Source of the DNA: Chthonomonas sp. | GTDB lineage: Bacteria > Armatimonadota > Fimbriimonadia > Fimbriimonadales > Fimbriimonadaceae | Direction: 5' to 3' | Length of the DNA: 64,000 nt | Assembly (NCBI GenBank): GCA_016788585.1 | Contig: JAEURP010000009.1 | Coordinates: 62,001-126,000 of the forward strand | Shown here: piece by piece, positions 7,671 to 15,619 of the stretch | Numbering within the stretch: position 1 is the stretch's first letter | Layout: the number at the start of each line of letters is the position of its first letter | Made by a program: the position numbers and the translations under genes | Notes under the pieces: model-generated | Databases searched by the model: none | What the model was told of the DNA's origin: nothing | What the model saw: the letters and a program-made list of their open reading frames with translations, nothing else

Positions 7671-7720
7671 TGTTCAGTTTTCGGTTGTCCTCCTAACCGA
7701 ACACAGAAAACCGAAAACTA
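7670..7720. repeat. Inverted word array with swapped word order (array D)
   Basis: AGTTTTCGGTT at 7676-7686 is exactly inverted at 7709-7719, and GTGTTC at 7670-7675 is inverted at 7699-7704. The two words occur in opposite order in the two arms, so both cannot pair in one simple hairpin. It starts at the last base of the preceding gene. Confidence 0.5.
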
Positions 7721-7750
7721 CCCGCTAACCCTTCCTTAACATTCGGTCTC

Positions 7751-7756
7751 TACAAT
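7751..7756 (+). promoter_or_regulatory. -10 element upstream of the gene at 7846
   Basis: TACAAT. It is 5 bases before the GTG at 7762, the alternative leaderless start, or 89 bases before the preferred TTG. The transcript between holds a GCTGCC/GGCAGC hairpin (7815-7830) just before a CAGGAGACC ribosome binding site. Confidence 0.5.
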
Positions 7757-7845
7757 AGTGGGTGACCGTGCCTGCGCTCGCGACCCGATCAGATGCTAAA
7801 CTCTGCTGCACTAGCTGCCAATCGGCAGCGCAGGAGACCAGCACA

Positions 7846-8967
7846 TTGGGTAGCGCATACACACCAGGACTTACCGTTAGTGGAAACACCACTGTTCGAC
7901 GACCACGCCGATTACCGATTAAGGGAGAGGTAAAGGTCAAAATTGGCGATCCAGTAGGTCCCCGCGATGTCTTGGCATCCGCGTCGTTGCCCGGCATCCT
8001 GCAGACCATCAAACTTGGTGAAAAACTCGGGCTTGAGCCAAAGGAGGCAAAGGATCTTTTCATCTTTAACATTGGTGATCAGATTAACAAGGGCGACTTG
8101 GTCGCCGAGTCCAAGGGTTTTTTTGGTCTATTCAAGACCTCGGTAAAGAGCGACTACTCTGGCACTGTCGAGGCGATTTCAGAGGTCAGCGGTCATGTAT
8201 TGCTTCGACAAGAGCCTATTCCTGTCGATCTCACCGCTTACATCTCAGGCAAGGTCGCGGAGATCCTCCCCGAAGAAGGCGCCATTATTGAAACGCGTGG
8301 TGCCATGGTTCAGGGCATCTTTGGAATCGGAGGCGAACAAGAAGGCGAGATACGCGTTGCCGTAAAGGACCATGCTCAGCCGCTCGAGGCAAGTGACATC
8401 CTGGATACGGATGCTGGGAAGATTCTTGTTGGAGGATCCCAGGTCACACTCGGCGCGATTCGCAGGGCAGAAGAGGTTGGCGCGGTTGGTCTAATGGCCG
8501 GCGGCGTGCTGGACAGCGATCTTATCGAGCTGCTAGGTTACGATATCGGCGTTGCGATCACTGGTCAAGAGGCCCTGCCTCTCACGATCATGGTCACAGA
8601 GGGGTTTGGCCGATTGAATATGGCAGAGCGGACATTCCAGCTTTTGCGAAGTCTGGAAGGAAAACGCGCCAGTATGAACGGCGCGACGCAGATTCGTGCT
8701 GGCGTCATCAGGCCGGAGATTATCGTTCCTCTCGACCTTTCCGCCGCGGACACCCACCAGATTAGCGGGGCCTTGGAGTTGAAGGCAGGAACGCCCATTC
8801 GAGTTATTCGGGAGCCGTATTTTGGCGCCCTCGGAACAGTCACAGACTTGCCATCACAGCTCGTCGTCTTGGAATCGGGGACCGAAGTCCGCGTGCTAAG
8901 GGCGAAGCTAGAGAGCGGCGAAGAGGTGACGGTCCCGCGGGCGAACGTCGAAATCATCGCCACTTAG
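7846..8967 (+). CDS. Conserved protein of unknown function with lipoyl-like and KOW-like segments
   Basis: I recognise this as a conserved family, as I recall also found in Chloroflexi-type bacteria, but know no function for it. Counting from this start, residues 20-100 show two barrel-sandwich style stretches with lipoyl-domain-like turns (KGEVKVKIGDPVGPRD and GDQINKGDLVAESKGFFG). The centre has an alpha/beta part (GKILVGGSQVTLGAIRRAEE) and GVAITGQEALPLTIMVTEGFG; the end (VVLESGTEVRVL) looks like a small beta barrel. I prefer TTG at 7846 because of the CAGGAGACC site and because the Cys-rich upstream 28 codons from GTG 7762 look unlike protein. One base separates it from the response regulator. 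Confidence 0.6.
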   Translation: MGSAYTPGLTVSGNTTVRRPRRLPIKGEVKVKIGDPVGPRDVLASASLPGILQTIKLGEKLGLEPKEAKDLFIFNIGDQINKGDLVAESKGFFGLFKTSVKSDYSGTVEAISEVSGHVLLRQEPIPVDLTAYISGKVAEILPEEGAIIETRGAMVQGIFGIGGEQEGEIRVAVKDHAQPLEASDILDTDAGKILVGGSQVTLGAIRRAEEVGAVGLMAGGVLDSDLIELLGYDIGVAITGQEALPLTIMVTEGFGRLNMAERTFQLLRSLEGKRASMNGATQIRAGVIRPEIIVPLDLSAADTHQISGALELKAGTPIRVIREPYFGALGTVTDLPSQLVVLESGTEVRVLRAKLESGEEVTVPRANVEIIAT

Positions 8968-8968
8968 C

Positions 8969-9640
8969 ATGAAAATACTTCTAGTTGACGACGAAGCCAC
9001 CATCCTCGAAACGATCGAGCACAAGCTCCGAAAGGAAGGCTTCACGGTATTCACCGCGCCGTCAGCAGAAGAAGGAATGCGCCTTTTCAAGCACGTTCGC
9101 CCAGATTTGATGGTGCTGGACGTGATGTTGCCGAATCGCTCTGGCTTCGATCTTTGCCGGGCAATCCGAAAGGATTCGCAGACGCCGATTATTTTTCTTT
9201 CGGCGCGAGGGTCCGAGTCGGACCGGCTCAGTGGCTTGGAATTGGGGGGCGATGACTATGTGGTCAAGCCTTTCAACTTGGGAGAATTGACCGCTCGGAT
9301 CAAAGCTGTTTTGAGGCGAGCAACCGGTGATACGCCGATGGAAGTTGCCGAGAGCGGCGATCTGCGAATTGATCCCCGAACTCACGTGGTCACCATCGCG
9401 GGACGAGAAGTCGACTTTGCGCCGAAGGAGTTTGCTTTGTTGCACTTCTTGGTTCGAAATCCTGGGCAAGTCTTCACTCGCGATCAACTCCTCGATCGTG
9501 TCTGGGGGCAAGATGCGTTTGTGACGTCGCGGACGGTGGACGTCCACATGCGGTGGCTACGGTCTCGTATCGAAGTCGACCCCGGAAATCCGAGCCGACT
9601 ACTGACCGTGCGTGGAATTGGCTACAAGTTTGTCGGCTAA
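8969..9640 (+). CDS. OmpR/PhoB-family response regulator
   Basis: A 223-residue two-domain transcription regulator. The receiver domain (residues 1-115) has the acidic pair D7/D8, phosphoacceptor D51 in LMVLDVMLP, S78 in FLSARG and K100 in VVKPFN. The C-terminal winged helix (130-223) has the typical FAPKEFALLHFL, SRTVDVHMRWLRSRIE and TVRGIGYKF. No histidine kinase gene is adjacent, so it is an orphan here. It follows the unknown-function gene by a single base and is likely co-transcribed. Its 3' end overlaps the convergent sugar transferase gene by 42 bases. Confidence 0.93.
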   Translation: MKILLVDDEATILETIEHKLRKEGFTVFTAPSAEEGMRLFKHVRPDLMVLDVMLPNRSGFDLCRAIRKDSQTPIIFLSARGSESDRLSGLELGGDDYVVKPFNLGELTARIKAVLRRATGDTPMEVAESGDLRIDPRTHVVTIAGREVDFAPKEFALLHFLVRNPGQVFTRDQLLDRVWGQDAFVTSRTVDVHMRWLRSRIEVDPGNPSRLLTVRGIGYKFVG

Positions 9641-10318
9641 TGCCTGGCTATTCACGACAAGCGTTTGCGTCATCGCTTCTTTTGGGAATGCCCACATAGG
9701 GTCTTTCTTAAAGAACACGGCGAGGAACGTTGCGAGAAAGATGTTCCAGTCGGTCTTCAAAGAGCCGTTCTTGGCGTAGAAGATTCCAAGGCGCGTTTTC
9801 GTCGGCGCAACTCTCTCTCTGTAGTCGGCCATCACGTCTTCAGTTCCGGCATGCAGGTCTTCCTGGGTTCGGAACCAAAGGCTAGAGAAATCAGTGATGC
9901 CATGGGGAACGGTGAGGATTTCACGCTCTTCGCGCGTGTAATCAGCCACAAGCAAGGGATCGTTGGGGCGGGGGCCAACAATACTCATGTCGCCAACGAG
10001 TACGTTCCAAAACTGAGGAATCTCATCGAGCTTTGTCTTCCTCAGTAGCGCTCCGAGCTTGGTTATCCTAGGGTCTCCGGCAGCAGTGACCGCCGGTCCG
10101 AGCCGTTCTGCATCACAGACCATGGTTCGAAACTTGAGCATTTCGAAGACCTCGCCGTACTGGCCGACCCGCCGAGCCCGATAAAGCGCCGGTCCGCGCG
10201 AGTCGACCTTGACTGCGATGCCGACAAGAAGGAGAACAGGTGAGAACAGCAGAAGGGTGGTAGCGCTGACGACAATGTCGGCCAATCGCTTGGCACGAAA
10301 GTAAGCAACGCGAGACAT
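9599..10318 (-). CDS. Undecaprenyl-phosphate sugar phosphotransferase (WcaJ/WbaP type)
   Basis: Transfers a sugar-1-phosphate to the undecaprenyl-phosphate carrier, the first step of exopolysaccharide or O-unit assembly at the inner membrane. This is a short 239-residue form with one membrane segment (about residues 10-36) followed by the catalytic bacterial-sugar-transferase domain with MLKFRTM, KLDEIPQFWNVL and DMSIVGPRP. I use the ATG at 10318: the longer frame upstream would be antisense to the glycosyltransferase gene and has no family similarity. It is divergent from the GT4 gene and ends inside the response regulator's 3' end. Confidence 0.85.
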   Translation of the reverse strand: MSRVAYFRAKRLADIVVSATTLLLFSPVLLLVGIAVKVDSRGPALYRARRVGQYGEVFEMLKFRTMVCDAERLGPAVTAAGDPRITKLGALLRKTKLDEIPQFWNVLVGDMSIVGPRPNDPLLVADYTREEREILTVPHGITDFSSLWFRTQEDLHAGTEDVMADYRERVAPTKTRLGIFYAKNGSLKTDWNIFLATFLAVFFKKDPMWAFPKEAMTQTLVVNSQALADKLVANSTHGQ

Positions 10319-10351
10319 GGTCGTATTGTCGGCAGATTGTTGCGGATTCGG

Positions 10352-10357
10352 TACTCT
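10352..10357 (+). promoter_or_regulatory. -10 element of the GT4 gene (leaderless type)
   Basis: TACTCT, 7 bases before the ATG at 10365. Confidence 0.45.
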
Positions 10358-10364
10358 TACTGGC

Positions 10365-11669
10365 ATGGCGCCCCTGCGAATTTGGCTCTTGCAAACCTGG
10401 GAGCCAAATCCGCTTGACGACCCAACGGCCCGGCCTTGGCGCACCGGCATGCTGGCCCAACGGCTACTGGCGAAGGGACACAAGGTCGAGTGGTGGTGCT
10501 CAAATTTCAGTCACACGCGCAAGGCATTCCGCCAAAATCAGCCAGACATCACGGAGATCGAGCCTGGTTTCACTATTCGAACCGTTCCGGCTCTCGGCTA
10601 TCAGCGCCATGTGTCGAGGGCCCGATTACGGGATCACCGGTTCGTTGCCGCTCAGTGGCGTTCTAGGGCTGAACGGGAGGAGGCACCCGACATCATCGTT
10701 GCCAGCTATCCGACGATAGAACTCTGCGAGAACGCAGCCCTGTTTAGTCGAGAGCACAATGTTCCGCTTCTCATTGATATCCGAGACCAGTATCCCGATC
10801 TGTACTGGGAGAACGCTCCATTTGGATTGTCGCGCATCGTTAGAGCCTTCTGCGCAGGAGCGAGAAATCAGGCATCGCGAGCGCTTTCGGGGGCTGTGGG
10901 AATCACAGCGAATGGACCAGAGGTAGTGGATTGGGGTTTAGCCTACGCTGGTCGGGTGCGAGGTCCTCTGGATCGGTCTCTTTATATGAGCTACGATCCG
11001 CCGCCAGTCTCCGATACCGATCGCGAGAGAGCAATCAAGTTTTGGCGTGAATACGAGGGCAAAGCGATCGTCGCCTACACGGGCATGATCGGGCAAACAA
11101 TTGAAGTCGGCCCGATCATGCACGCGGTGGCATCATTGCCAGACGTGCAATTTGTGTTTGCTGGTGGAGGCGATGGCCTGAAGCAAGCTCAGGCATGGGC
11201 TCAAGGGTTTTCCAATGTGCATTTCACCGGTTGGCTCCAGACTCCTGAGATCGAGCGGCTTTTGGAGATCGCAACTATCGGAATAGTGCCCTATCGAGAT
11301 CGGGCCAACTTCGAAAAAGGGATTACGAACAAGCCGGTCGAGTACTTAGCTCATTCGCTTCCGGTCGTCACATCACTCCAGCGTGGGCCGCTCGTGAACA
11401 TGTTGCTGCAGGCGGATGCAGGCCGATCCTACCGTAACGCCGAGCCTGCAACTTTGGCCAAAGTCATTTCAGAGATGCTCAACGATTCGGAAGGTCTTGG
11501 GCTTATGCGCAAAAATGCCCGAGGAGTTTTCGATGAAAACTTCCATCCCGGCAAAGTGTTTGGCGAATGGATTGATTTGATTGAGCAAGCAGCGGGAGCG
11601 GTAGGGCTACGCTCCAAACTTGACGATCGAGATGGCTCCGCCAACAAAGAGCCCAAGCATCACGCCTAG
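10365..11669 (+). CDS. Glycosyltransferase family 4 protein
   Basis: A 434-residue GT-B fold enzyme, probably adding a sugar during exopolysaccharide assembly on the cytoplasmic side. The acceptor-binding start RTGMLAQRLLAKGHKVEWW is near residue 25. The C-terminal donor domain has VAYTGMIGQTIEVGP, VQFVFAGGGDG and the EX7E-like stretch EKGITNKPVEYLAHSLPVV. It resembles WbuB/WcaI-like transferases. I place the start at ATG 10365 rather than 10317 because of the -10 hexamer 7 bases upstream. It sits between the sugar-phosphate transferase and the Wzz-like gene, and its 3' end overlaps the latter by 63 bases tail to tail. Confidence 0.85.
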   Translation: MAPLRIWLLQTWEPNPLDDPTARPWRTGMLAQRLLAKGHKVEWWCSNFSHTRKAFRQNQPDITEIEPGFTIRTVPALGYQRHVSRARLRDHRFVAAQWRSRAEREEAPDIIVASYPTIELCENAALFSREHNVPLLIDIRDQYPDLYWENAPFGLSRIVRAFCAGARNQASRALSGAVGITANGPEVVDWGLAYAGRVRGPLDRSLYMSYDPPPVSDTDRERAIKFWREYEGKAIVAYTGMIGQTIEVGPIMHAVASLPDVQFVFAGGGDGLKQAQAWAQGFSNVHFTGWLQTPEIERLLEIATIGIVPYRDRANFEKGITNKPVEYLAHSLPVVTSLQRGPLVNMLLQADAGRSYRNAEPATLAKVISEMLNDSEGLGLMRKNARGVFDENFHPGKVFGEWIDLIEQAAGAVGLRSKLDDRDGSANKEPKHHA

Positions 11670-12815
11670 GAAGAGATTCAGACCGAAATTCTTGTTGATT
11701 GGTGTGGCTTGGAGGCGCGGCTGACTCAGAATCGTCCAGTTCACCGACTCTACCGAGGAGCCCTGCAGTGCATCATCATAGGAATCACGAAGTCCTTTCA
11801 AAACGCTGCTAATCGCCTCGACTTCGTAATTTAGTTTCATGAGTTCGACTGCCTGCCGTGGGGCATTCTTTGATAGGCGCCCCCAAAAGTCACTTTGGGT
11901 CTGCAGCATGGCTTTTCGCGCCTCTAGCCCAGCGATGTCCGAGTCCAGCCCTTCGGCCGCAGCCAAAAATCGTTGAGAGACCTCGCTTTCAAAACGACGT
12001 CTTGCCGAATCAAGCTCGGCCTTTCTGTCGGCGAGTTCCGGGTTCGAGTCGCCTAATTGCCGCCTCGCCGTTTCATAAGCAAATTCGGCTGCCAATAAGG
12101 CGTCACGCTCCGGAAGATTTGCTGTCAATCCGGTGGGCAATTCGGCGTTTCTATTTCCTTCGCGAGCCTGGGTGCGGCGGACGCTTAATTGACTCTCGAT
12201 TGCTCCAAGCTTGCTCTTGGCGTCTTGGAGCTGAGCCTTGTAATAGAGCGCCGAGGCCGGGTTTGTCGGGTCTACGCCAATGCTCGACTGTCGCTGATAC
12301 GCCGCGAGCTTCTTCGTGGCAGTGTCAAGTTCCTTTTCTCGCTCTTCGATAGCTCGCTGAAGAATAGTTGCCTGCCTTCCTGCGGTGCCGAGGCCAGCTT
12401 CGCTGGCGATGTCTCGGAGGTGTTTGTTCGCCGATTGGAGCACGCGCAAGGCTGCGTCCTTAGATTGGCTTGTTGCCGTGAGTTCCAGTTGGTTCTTGCT
12501 GAGTTCCGCTTTGGAGTCTAGCATTGATTCGACAGACTTGCGAGGCAAACCGAGCTCTTTTGAAACTCGGTTCTGCAACTCAATGCTTGCCACGAGGCCG
12601 CGGAGCATGTTGAGTGGACTGAATGCGCCGAGCGGCGTGGCCTTGGACTCGATCGTTGGCACCAGGAGCGTTGCTTTAGCAATGTACACGGGTGGAATGA
12701 TCGATGTGTAAGCCCAACCGATGAGTCCACCTAGAAGGGCAAACGCAATCACCCATTTCCAACGGGCCCGCACGGCTCGCGCATAGAAATCGATGTCATC
12801 CGAAGGATGGGCCAC
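11607..12815 (-). CDS. Wzz-like polysaccharide chain-length regulator
   Basis: Inner-membrane co-polymerase expected to set polysaccharide chain length. The 402 residues have a first membrane segment WVIAFALLGGLIGW (about 21-34) and a second at the C terminus (LFLGVMLGLFVGGA). Between them is a long periplasmic, heavily charged coiled-coil region (about 100-340) with no C-terminal tyrosine kinase. The GTG at 12815 is chosen because TATCCT lies 6 bases upstream and because the longer frame would run into tRNA-Arg. With the transferases at 9.6-11.7 kb it forms a small exopolysaccharide group. Confidence 0.82.
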   Translation of the reverse strand: MAHPSDDIDFYARAVRARWKWVIAFALLGGLIGWAYTSIIPPVYIAKATLLVPTIESKATPLGAFSPLNMLRGLVASIELQNRVSKELGLPRKSVESMLDSKAELSKNQLELTATSQSKDAALRVLQSANKHLRDIASEAGLGTAGRQATILQRAIEEREKELDTATKKLAAYQRQSSIGVDPTNPASALYYKAQLQDAKSKLGAIESQLSVRRTQAREGNRNAELPTGLTANLPERDALLAAEFAYETARRQLGDSNPELADRKAELDSARRRFESEVSQRFLAAAEGLDSDIAGLEARKAMLQTQSDFWGRLSKNAPRQAVELMKLNYEVEAISSVLKGLRDSYDDALQGSSVESVNWTILSQPRLQATPINKNFGLNLFLGVMLGLFVGGAISIVKFGA

Positions 12816-12821
12816 TTGGCT

Positions 12822-12827
12822 AGGATA
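12822..12827 (-). promoter_or_regulatory. -10 element of the wzz-like gene (leaderless type)
   Basis: TATCCT on the minus strand, 6 bases before the GTG at 12815 and only 3 bases after the encoded CCA of tRNA-Arg. Confidence 0.5.
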
Positions 12828-12830
12828 CCG

Positions 12831-12906
12831 TGGCGCCCCAGAGAGGACTCGAACCTCCGACAAACAGCTTAGAAGGCTGCTGCTCTATCCACTGAGCTAC
12901 TGGGGC
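12831..12906 (-). tRNA. tRNA-Arg (anticodon TCT)
   Basis: Minus-strand cloverleaf with acceptor stem GCCCCAG/CTGGGGC, discriminator G and encoded CCA, anticodon loop CTTCTAA (TCT) on a five-pair stem, and T-arm GGAGGTTCGAGTCCTC. The preceding metallophosphoesterase gene ends inside it. Confidence 0.95.
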
Positions 12907-13733
12907 GTGGCACGGTCCATTGTACTTTCTAGCGTGAGAATGACGACTTCCGGTGGGCAAAAGAGCCGCGATGGCGGCCCGGTCGTGCCAACACCGCTGG
13001 TGACGAAGAGCGGCGTTGGCGTTTCGGGAAAGAAGCCCCGTCGATATTTGCGACCGTTATGCGGGCCAACGAATGCTTGCCCCCAGGGCGTTAAGAATTG
13101 ACCGCCATGGCTGTGACCCGAAAGCATGAGGTCGCCTTGACCGCCAAGTTCGGCGACGACATCGGGTTCGTGCCAGAGGACGATTGTGGGAGTTTGGGGT
13201 GCGGGGGTTAGGGAATGGAAGGCCGCCTCGACGTCGGCCATGCCCGCGTTGGCCGAGTCCACGCCCACCCACTGAATTCCTTGGTGCACCCAGTTCTCGT
13301 TTCTCAACAGGCGGATATTGAGTTCGTCGCACATTCTAGAGAGTGGCTCTGGCGTGCCATTGAAGTACTCGTGATTGCCCACACAGGCAACGACATTGCC
13401 GTTCATAAGAAGAATCGGTTCGAGCACCTCTCCGAGCATTGGGATGACTTTGGGCTTCCATCGTGCGACGAAGTCGCCGACCAGCGCAACCATGTCCGGC
13501 TCTTCGTCTAGGGTCGCCGCGATCGCGCGTTTGGCGAGTGCAAATGAGTACTTGTCGCGAATATGGAGGTCGCCGACGACCGCGAGCTGGAATCCATCGA
13601 GTCGTTTCGGCCAGCGCGGCAAACGCAGGGTAACCCGCCTTACGATGAGGCGGTTTGATTCGACAAGAGCACCATAGACGAGCGCACCCGCCGATACTCC
13701 GGCAAAGCCAAATAGCAGGTGCCGCCAGTTCAT
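12897..13733 (-). CDS. Membrane-anchored metallophosphoesterase (YaeI/YkuE-like)
   Basis: A calcineurin-like phosphoesterase, 278 residues, probably tethered to the inner membrane by an N-terminal hydrophobic segment (about 5-25) with the active domain outside. Metal motifs appear in order: VVGDLHI near 52, LVGDFVA near 84, GNHEY near 117 and SGHSHGGQF near 205. YaeI-type members act on phospholipid or UDP-diacylglucosamine pyrophosphates, so a lipid substrate is possible but not shown. Its start overlaps the stop of the upstream methyltransferase gene (ATGA). Its stop codon TAG is formed by bases 8-10 of tRNA-Arg. Confidence 0.88.
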   Translation of the reverse strand: MNWRHLLFGFAGVSAGALVYGALVESNRLIVRRVTLRLPRWPKRLDGFQLAVVGDLHIRDKYSFALAKRAIAATLDEEPDMVALVGDFVARWKPKVIPMLGEVLEPILLMNGNVVACVGNHEYFNGTPEPLSRMCDELNIRLLRNENWVHQGIQWVGVDSANAGMADVEAAFHSLTPAPQTPTIVLWHEPDVVAELGGQGDLMLSGHSHGGQFLTPWGQAFVGPHNGRKYRRGFFPETPTPLFVTSGVGTTGPPSRLFCPPEVVILTLESTMDRATPQ

Positions 13734-15571
13734 TGAGTCGCTTCGATGACCTGCTCAGCGATGGCCGCGGAGCCGAATGGAGGCATGAGATAAAGGCCAC
13801 GTGCGCGTTCTTTGGCGATTCTCGCGAGGCCCTGAGCGGCTTCAACGCCAATCTTTAATCCTTCCTCTTCGGTTGGAGCGGCGGAGAGCTTTTCGCGCAG
13901 CCATTCGGGCACCTCGATTCCTGGCACTTCGTTGTGCATAAACTCGGCGTGGCGCGAGTGTTTTAGAGGGAGAACCCCCACAAAGAGCGGGAGATCGCTG
14001 GCATGAAGCGCCTCTAGTGCGCGATCGATGTGCTCTTCCTCAAAAAGTGGTTGGGTATAGACTAGGTGAGCTCCAGCGTCGATTTTCCTCGCGAGCCGGT
14101 CCATCTCAAGGTCCATGTCGGCGGCCAGCGGATTGAATGCAATTGCGATCGAGAAGGCACACTTCACTCCAACACTGTAGCCCGCAAGATCAATCCCCTC
14201 ATTAAATCGGCTGAGTATCCTCACCAGCCCGATCGCGTCTACGTCGTACACGCTCGTGGCGCTGGGGTAGTCGCCAATATTGGCGGGGTCACCGGTGATC
14301 GCCAAGATATTGCGAACGCCGAGCGCGTGCGCTCCGAGCAAGTCGGCTTGAACGGCGAGGAGGTTCCGGTCTCGGCATGCGAAGTGCATCATCGTTTCGA
14401 TGCCGACTTGCTCCTGAATCAGCGTGCAGACGCTAAGCGGGTTCATGCGCAGACGCGCCCTGGCCCCGTCGGAAATGTCCACCAAATCAGCCCCCTTGAT
14501 CTTGAGCTGGCGCGCCGACTTCAAGACCTTTTCGACGCCCAGTCCGCGCGGCAGGTCGAGCTCGACCGTGATAATAAATTTGCCCTTCTTCAGCTTTTCG
14601 CTAAGTTCAGTTGCCTCGCTCTCTTCGATGGGCTTTCGTTCAATTTGTTGGCGAGTTGTGGAGCTTGGAGACTTGGGGCGAATATCGCCTTTATCCAGTG
14701 CCTCGCGCATCTTGCGCGTGTGCTCGGGAGTGGTGCCGCAGCAGCCGCCGATGATTCGCGCGCCCTCTTCGATCAGCCTCACGGAGGCCTTTGCGAAGTA
14801 GTCCGGCGCGATGTCGTAGACCACCTGTCCCTTCACCAATTGAGGCAAGCCGGGGGTGGGCATCGCGAGAATCGGAAGTGAGGACGCTTCGCTGAGTTGG
14901 CGAACGATGTCGATCATCCGCTGCGGCCCGACCACGCAGTTAGCCCCAACGGCCACGACGCCCTTCATTCCCATGTCGAGCGCCATGCGGCCGGGCAAAC
15001 CCTCGGCAAGGGCGTCGCCGTCCTCGATGAATGCCTTGCTAATGATGATCGGCAGGTCGCTGACGCTCGCCACAGCTTCGGCCGCTATACGCATCTCTTC
15101 GATGTCGATAAAGGTTTCAAGCATGAAGCCGTCTACCCCGCCTTCATCGAGGGCTCTGGCTTGTTCGGCAAATGCGGCAAATGCCTCGTCGGCTTTGAGA
15201 CTACCGATCGGTTCGAGTGGCTTGCCACAGGGGCCAATGGCGCCGAGTACTAACCGATTGTCACCTGCCGCTGCACGGGCAAGCCTGGCACCCTCACGAT
15301 TCAGTTCAGAAATATCGAAGTTGAGCCCGCCGATCTTAACCGCGTTGGCGCTGAACGTATTGGTCTCGACAAAGTCTGCGCCAGCATCGAAATACTCCTC
15401 GTGCACTGTCTGCACTAGATTTGGAGCCAGCAGGTTTGCGAGGTCGTAGGGTTGGCGCTCGAAGCCAAAGTTCGCGAGCATCGTGCCATTTGCACCGTCG
15501 CCCAGCAGCACGCCTTCGTTCAGAGACTTAAGCAAGCGCGACACTCTATTCTGGCTTTGCTCGTCTCGCAT
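13730..15571 (-). CDS. Bifunctional homocysteine S-methyltransferase / methylenetetrahydrofolate reductase
   Basis: A fusion like Bacillus YitJ that both makes methyl-THF and methylates homocysteine. The N-terminal half (1 to about 290) is a zinc homocysteine methyltransferase with GDGANGTML, ETNTFSAN and the zinc cysteines in GANCVVGP and GGCCGTTPEH. The C-terminal half (about 325-613) is a MetF-type flavoprotein TIM barrel, with SDGARARLRMNPL and ILAITGDPA visible. Length 613 residues agrees with the fusion family. A TACACT -10 hexamer lies 7 bases before the ATG. No SAM or cobalamin riboswitch is visible upstream. Confidence 0.93.
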   Translation of the reverse strand: MRDEQSQNRVSRLLKSLNEGVLLGDGANGTMLANFGFERQPYDLANLLAPNLVQTVHEEYFDAGADFVETNTFSANAVKIGGLNFDISELNREGARLARAAAGDNRLVLGAIGPCGKPLEPIGSLKADEAFAAFAEQARALDEGGVDGFMLETFIDIEEMRIAAEAVASVSDLPIIISKAFIEDGDALAEGLPGRMALDMGMKGVVAVGANCVVGPQRMIDIVRQLSEASSLPILAMPTPGLPQLVKGQVVYDIAPDYFAKASVRLIEEGARIIGGCCGTTPEHTRKMREALDKGDIRPKSPSSTTRQQIERKPIEESEATELSEKLKKGKFIITVELDLPRGLGVEKVLKSARQLKIKGADLVDISDGARARLRMNPLSVCTLIQEQVGIETMMHFACRDRNLLAVQADLLGAHALGVRNILAITGDPANIGDYPSATSVYDVDAIGLVRILSRFNEGIDLAGYSVGVKCAFSIAIAFNPLAADMDLEMDRLARKIDAGAHLVYTQPLFEEEHIDRALEALHASDLPLFVGVLPLKHSRHAEFMHNEVPGIEVPEWLREKLSAAPTEEEGLKIGVEAAQGLARIAKERARGLYLMPPFGSAAIAEQVIEATQ

Positions 15572-15578
15572 AGGTTCA

Positions 15579-15584
15579 AGTGTA
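15579..15584 (-). promoter_or_regulatory. -10 element of the methyltransferase/MTHFR gene (leaderless type)
   Basis: TACACT on the minus strand, 7 bases before the ATG at 15571. Confidence 0.45.
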
Positions 15585-15619
15585 CCTATCGGTCACTTTT
15601 GGTCCTAACCCGAGGAAGT

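Noticed and set aside
7762-7845. GTG start 28 codons earlier for the gene at 7846
   Set aside because: TACAAT 5 bases upstream makes it possible as a leaderless start, but the residues are Cys-rich and unlike the family, and CAGGAGACC favours TTG 7846. Kept as an alternative only.
14066-14881. 271-codon open frame on the plus strand
   Set aside because: Antisense to the well-supported methyltransferase/MTHFR gene.
15572-15619. SAM or cobalamin riboswitch before the methyltransferase/MTHFR gene
   Set aside because: Only 48 bases separate it from the deacetylase gene and the start looks leaderless; there is no room for an aptamer.
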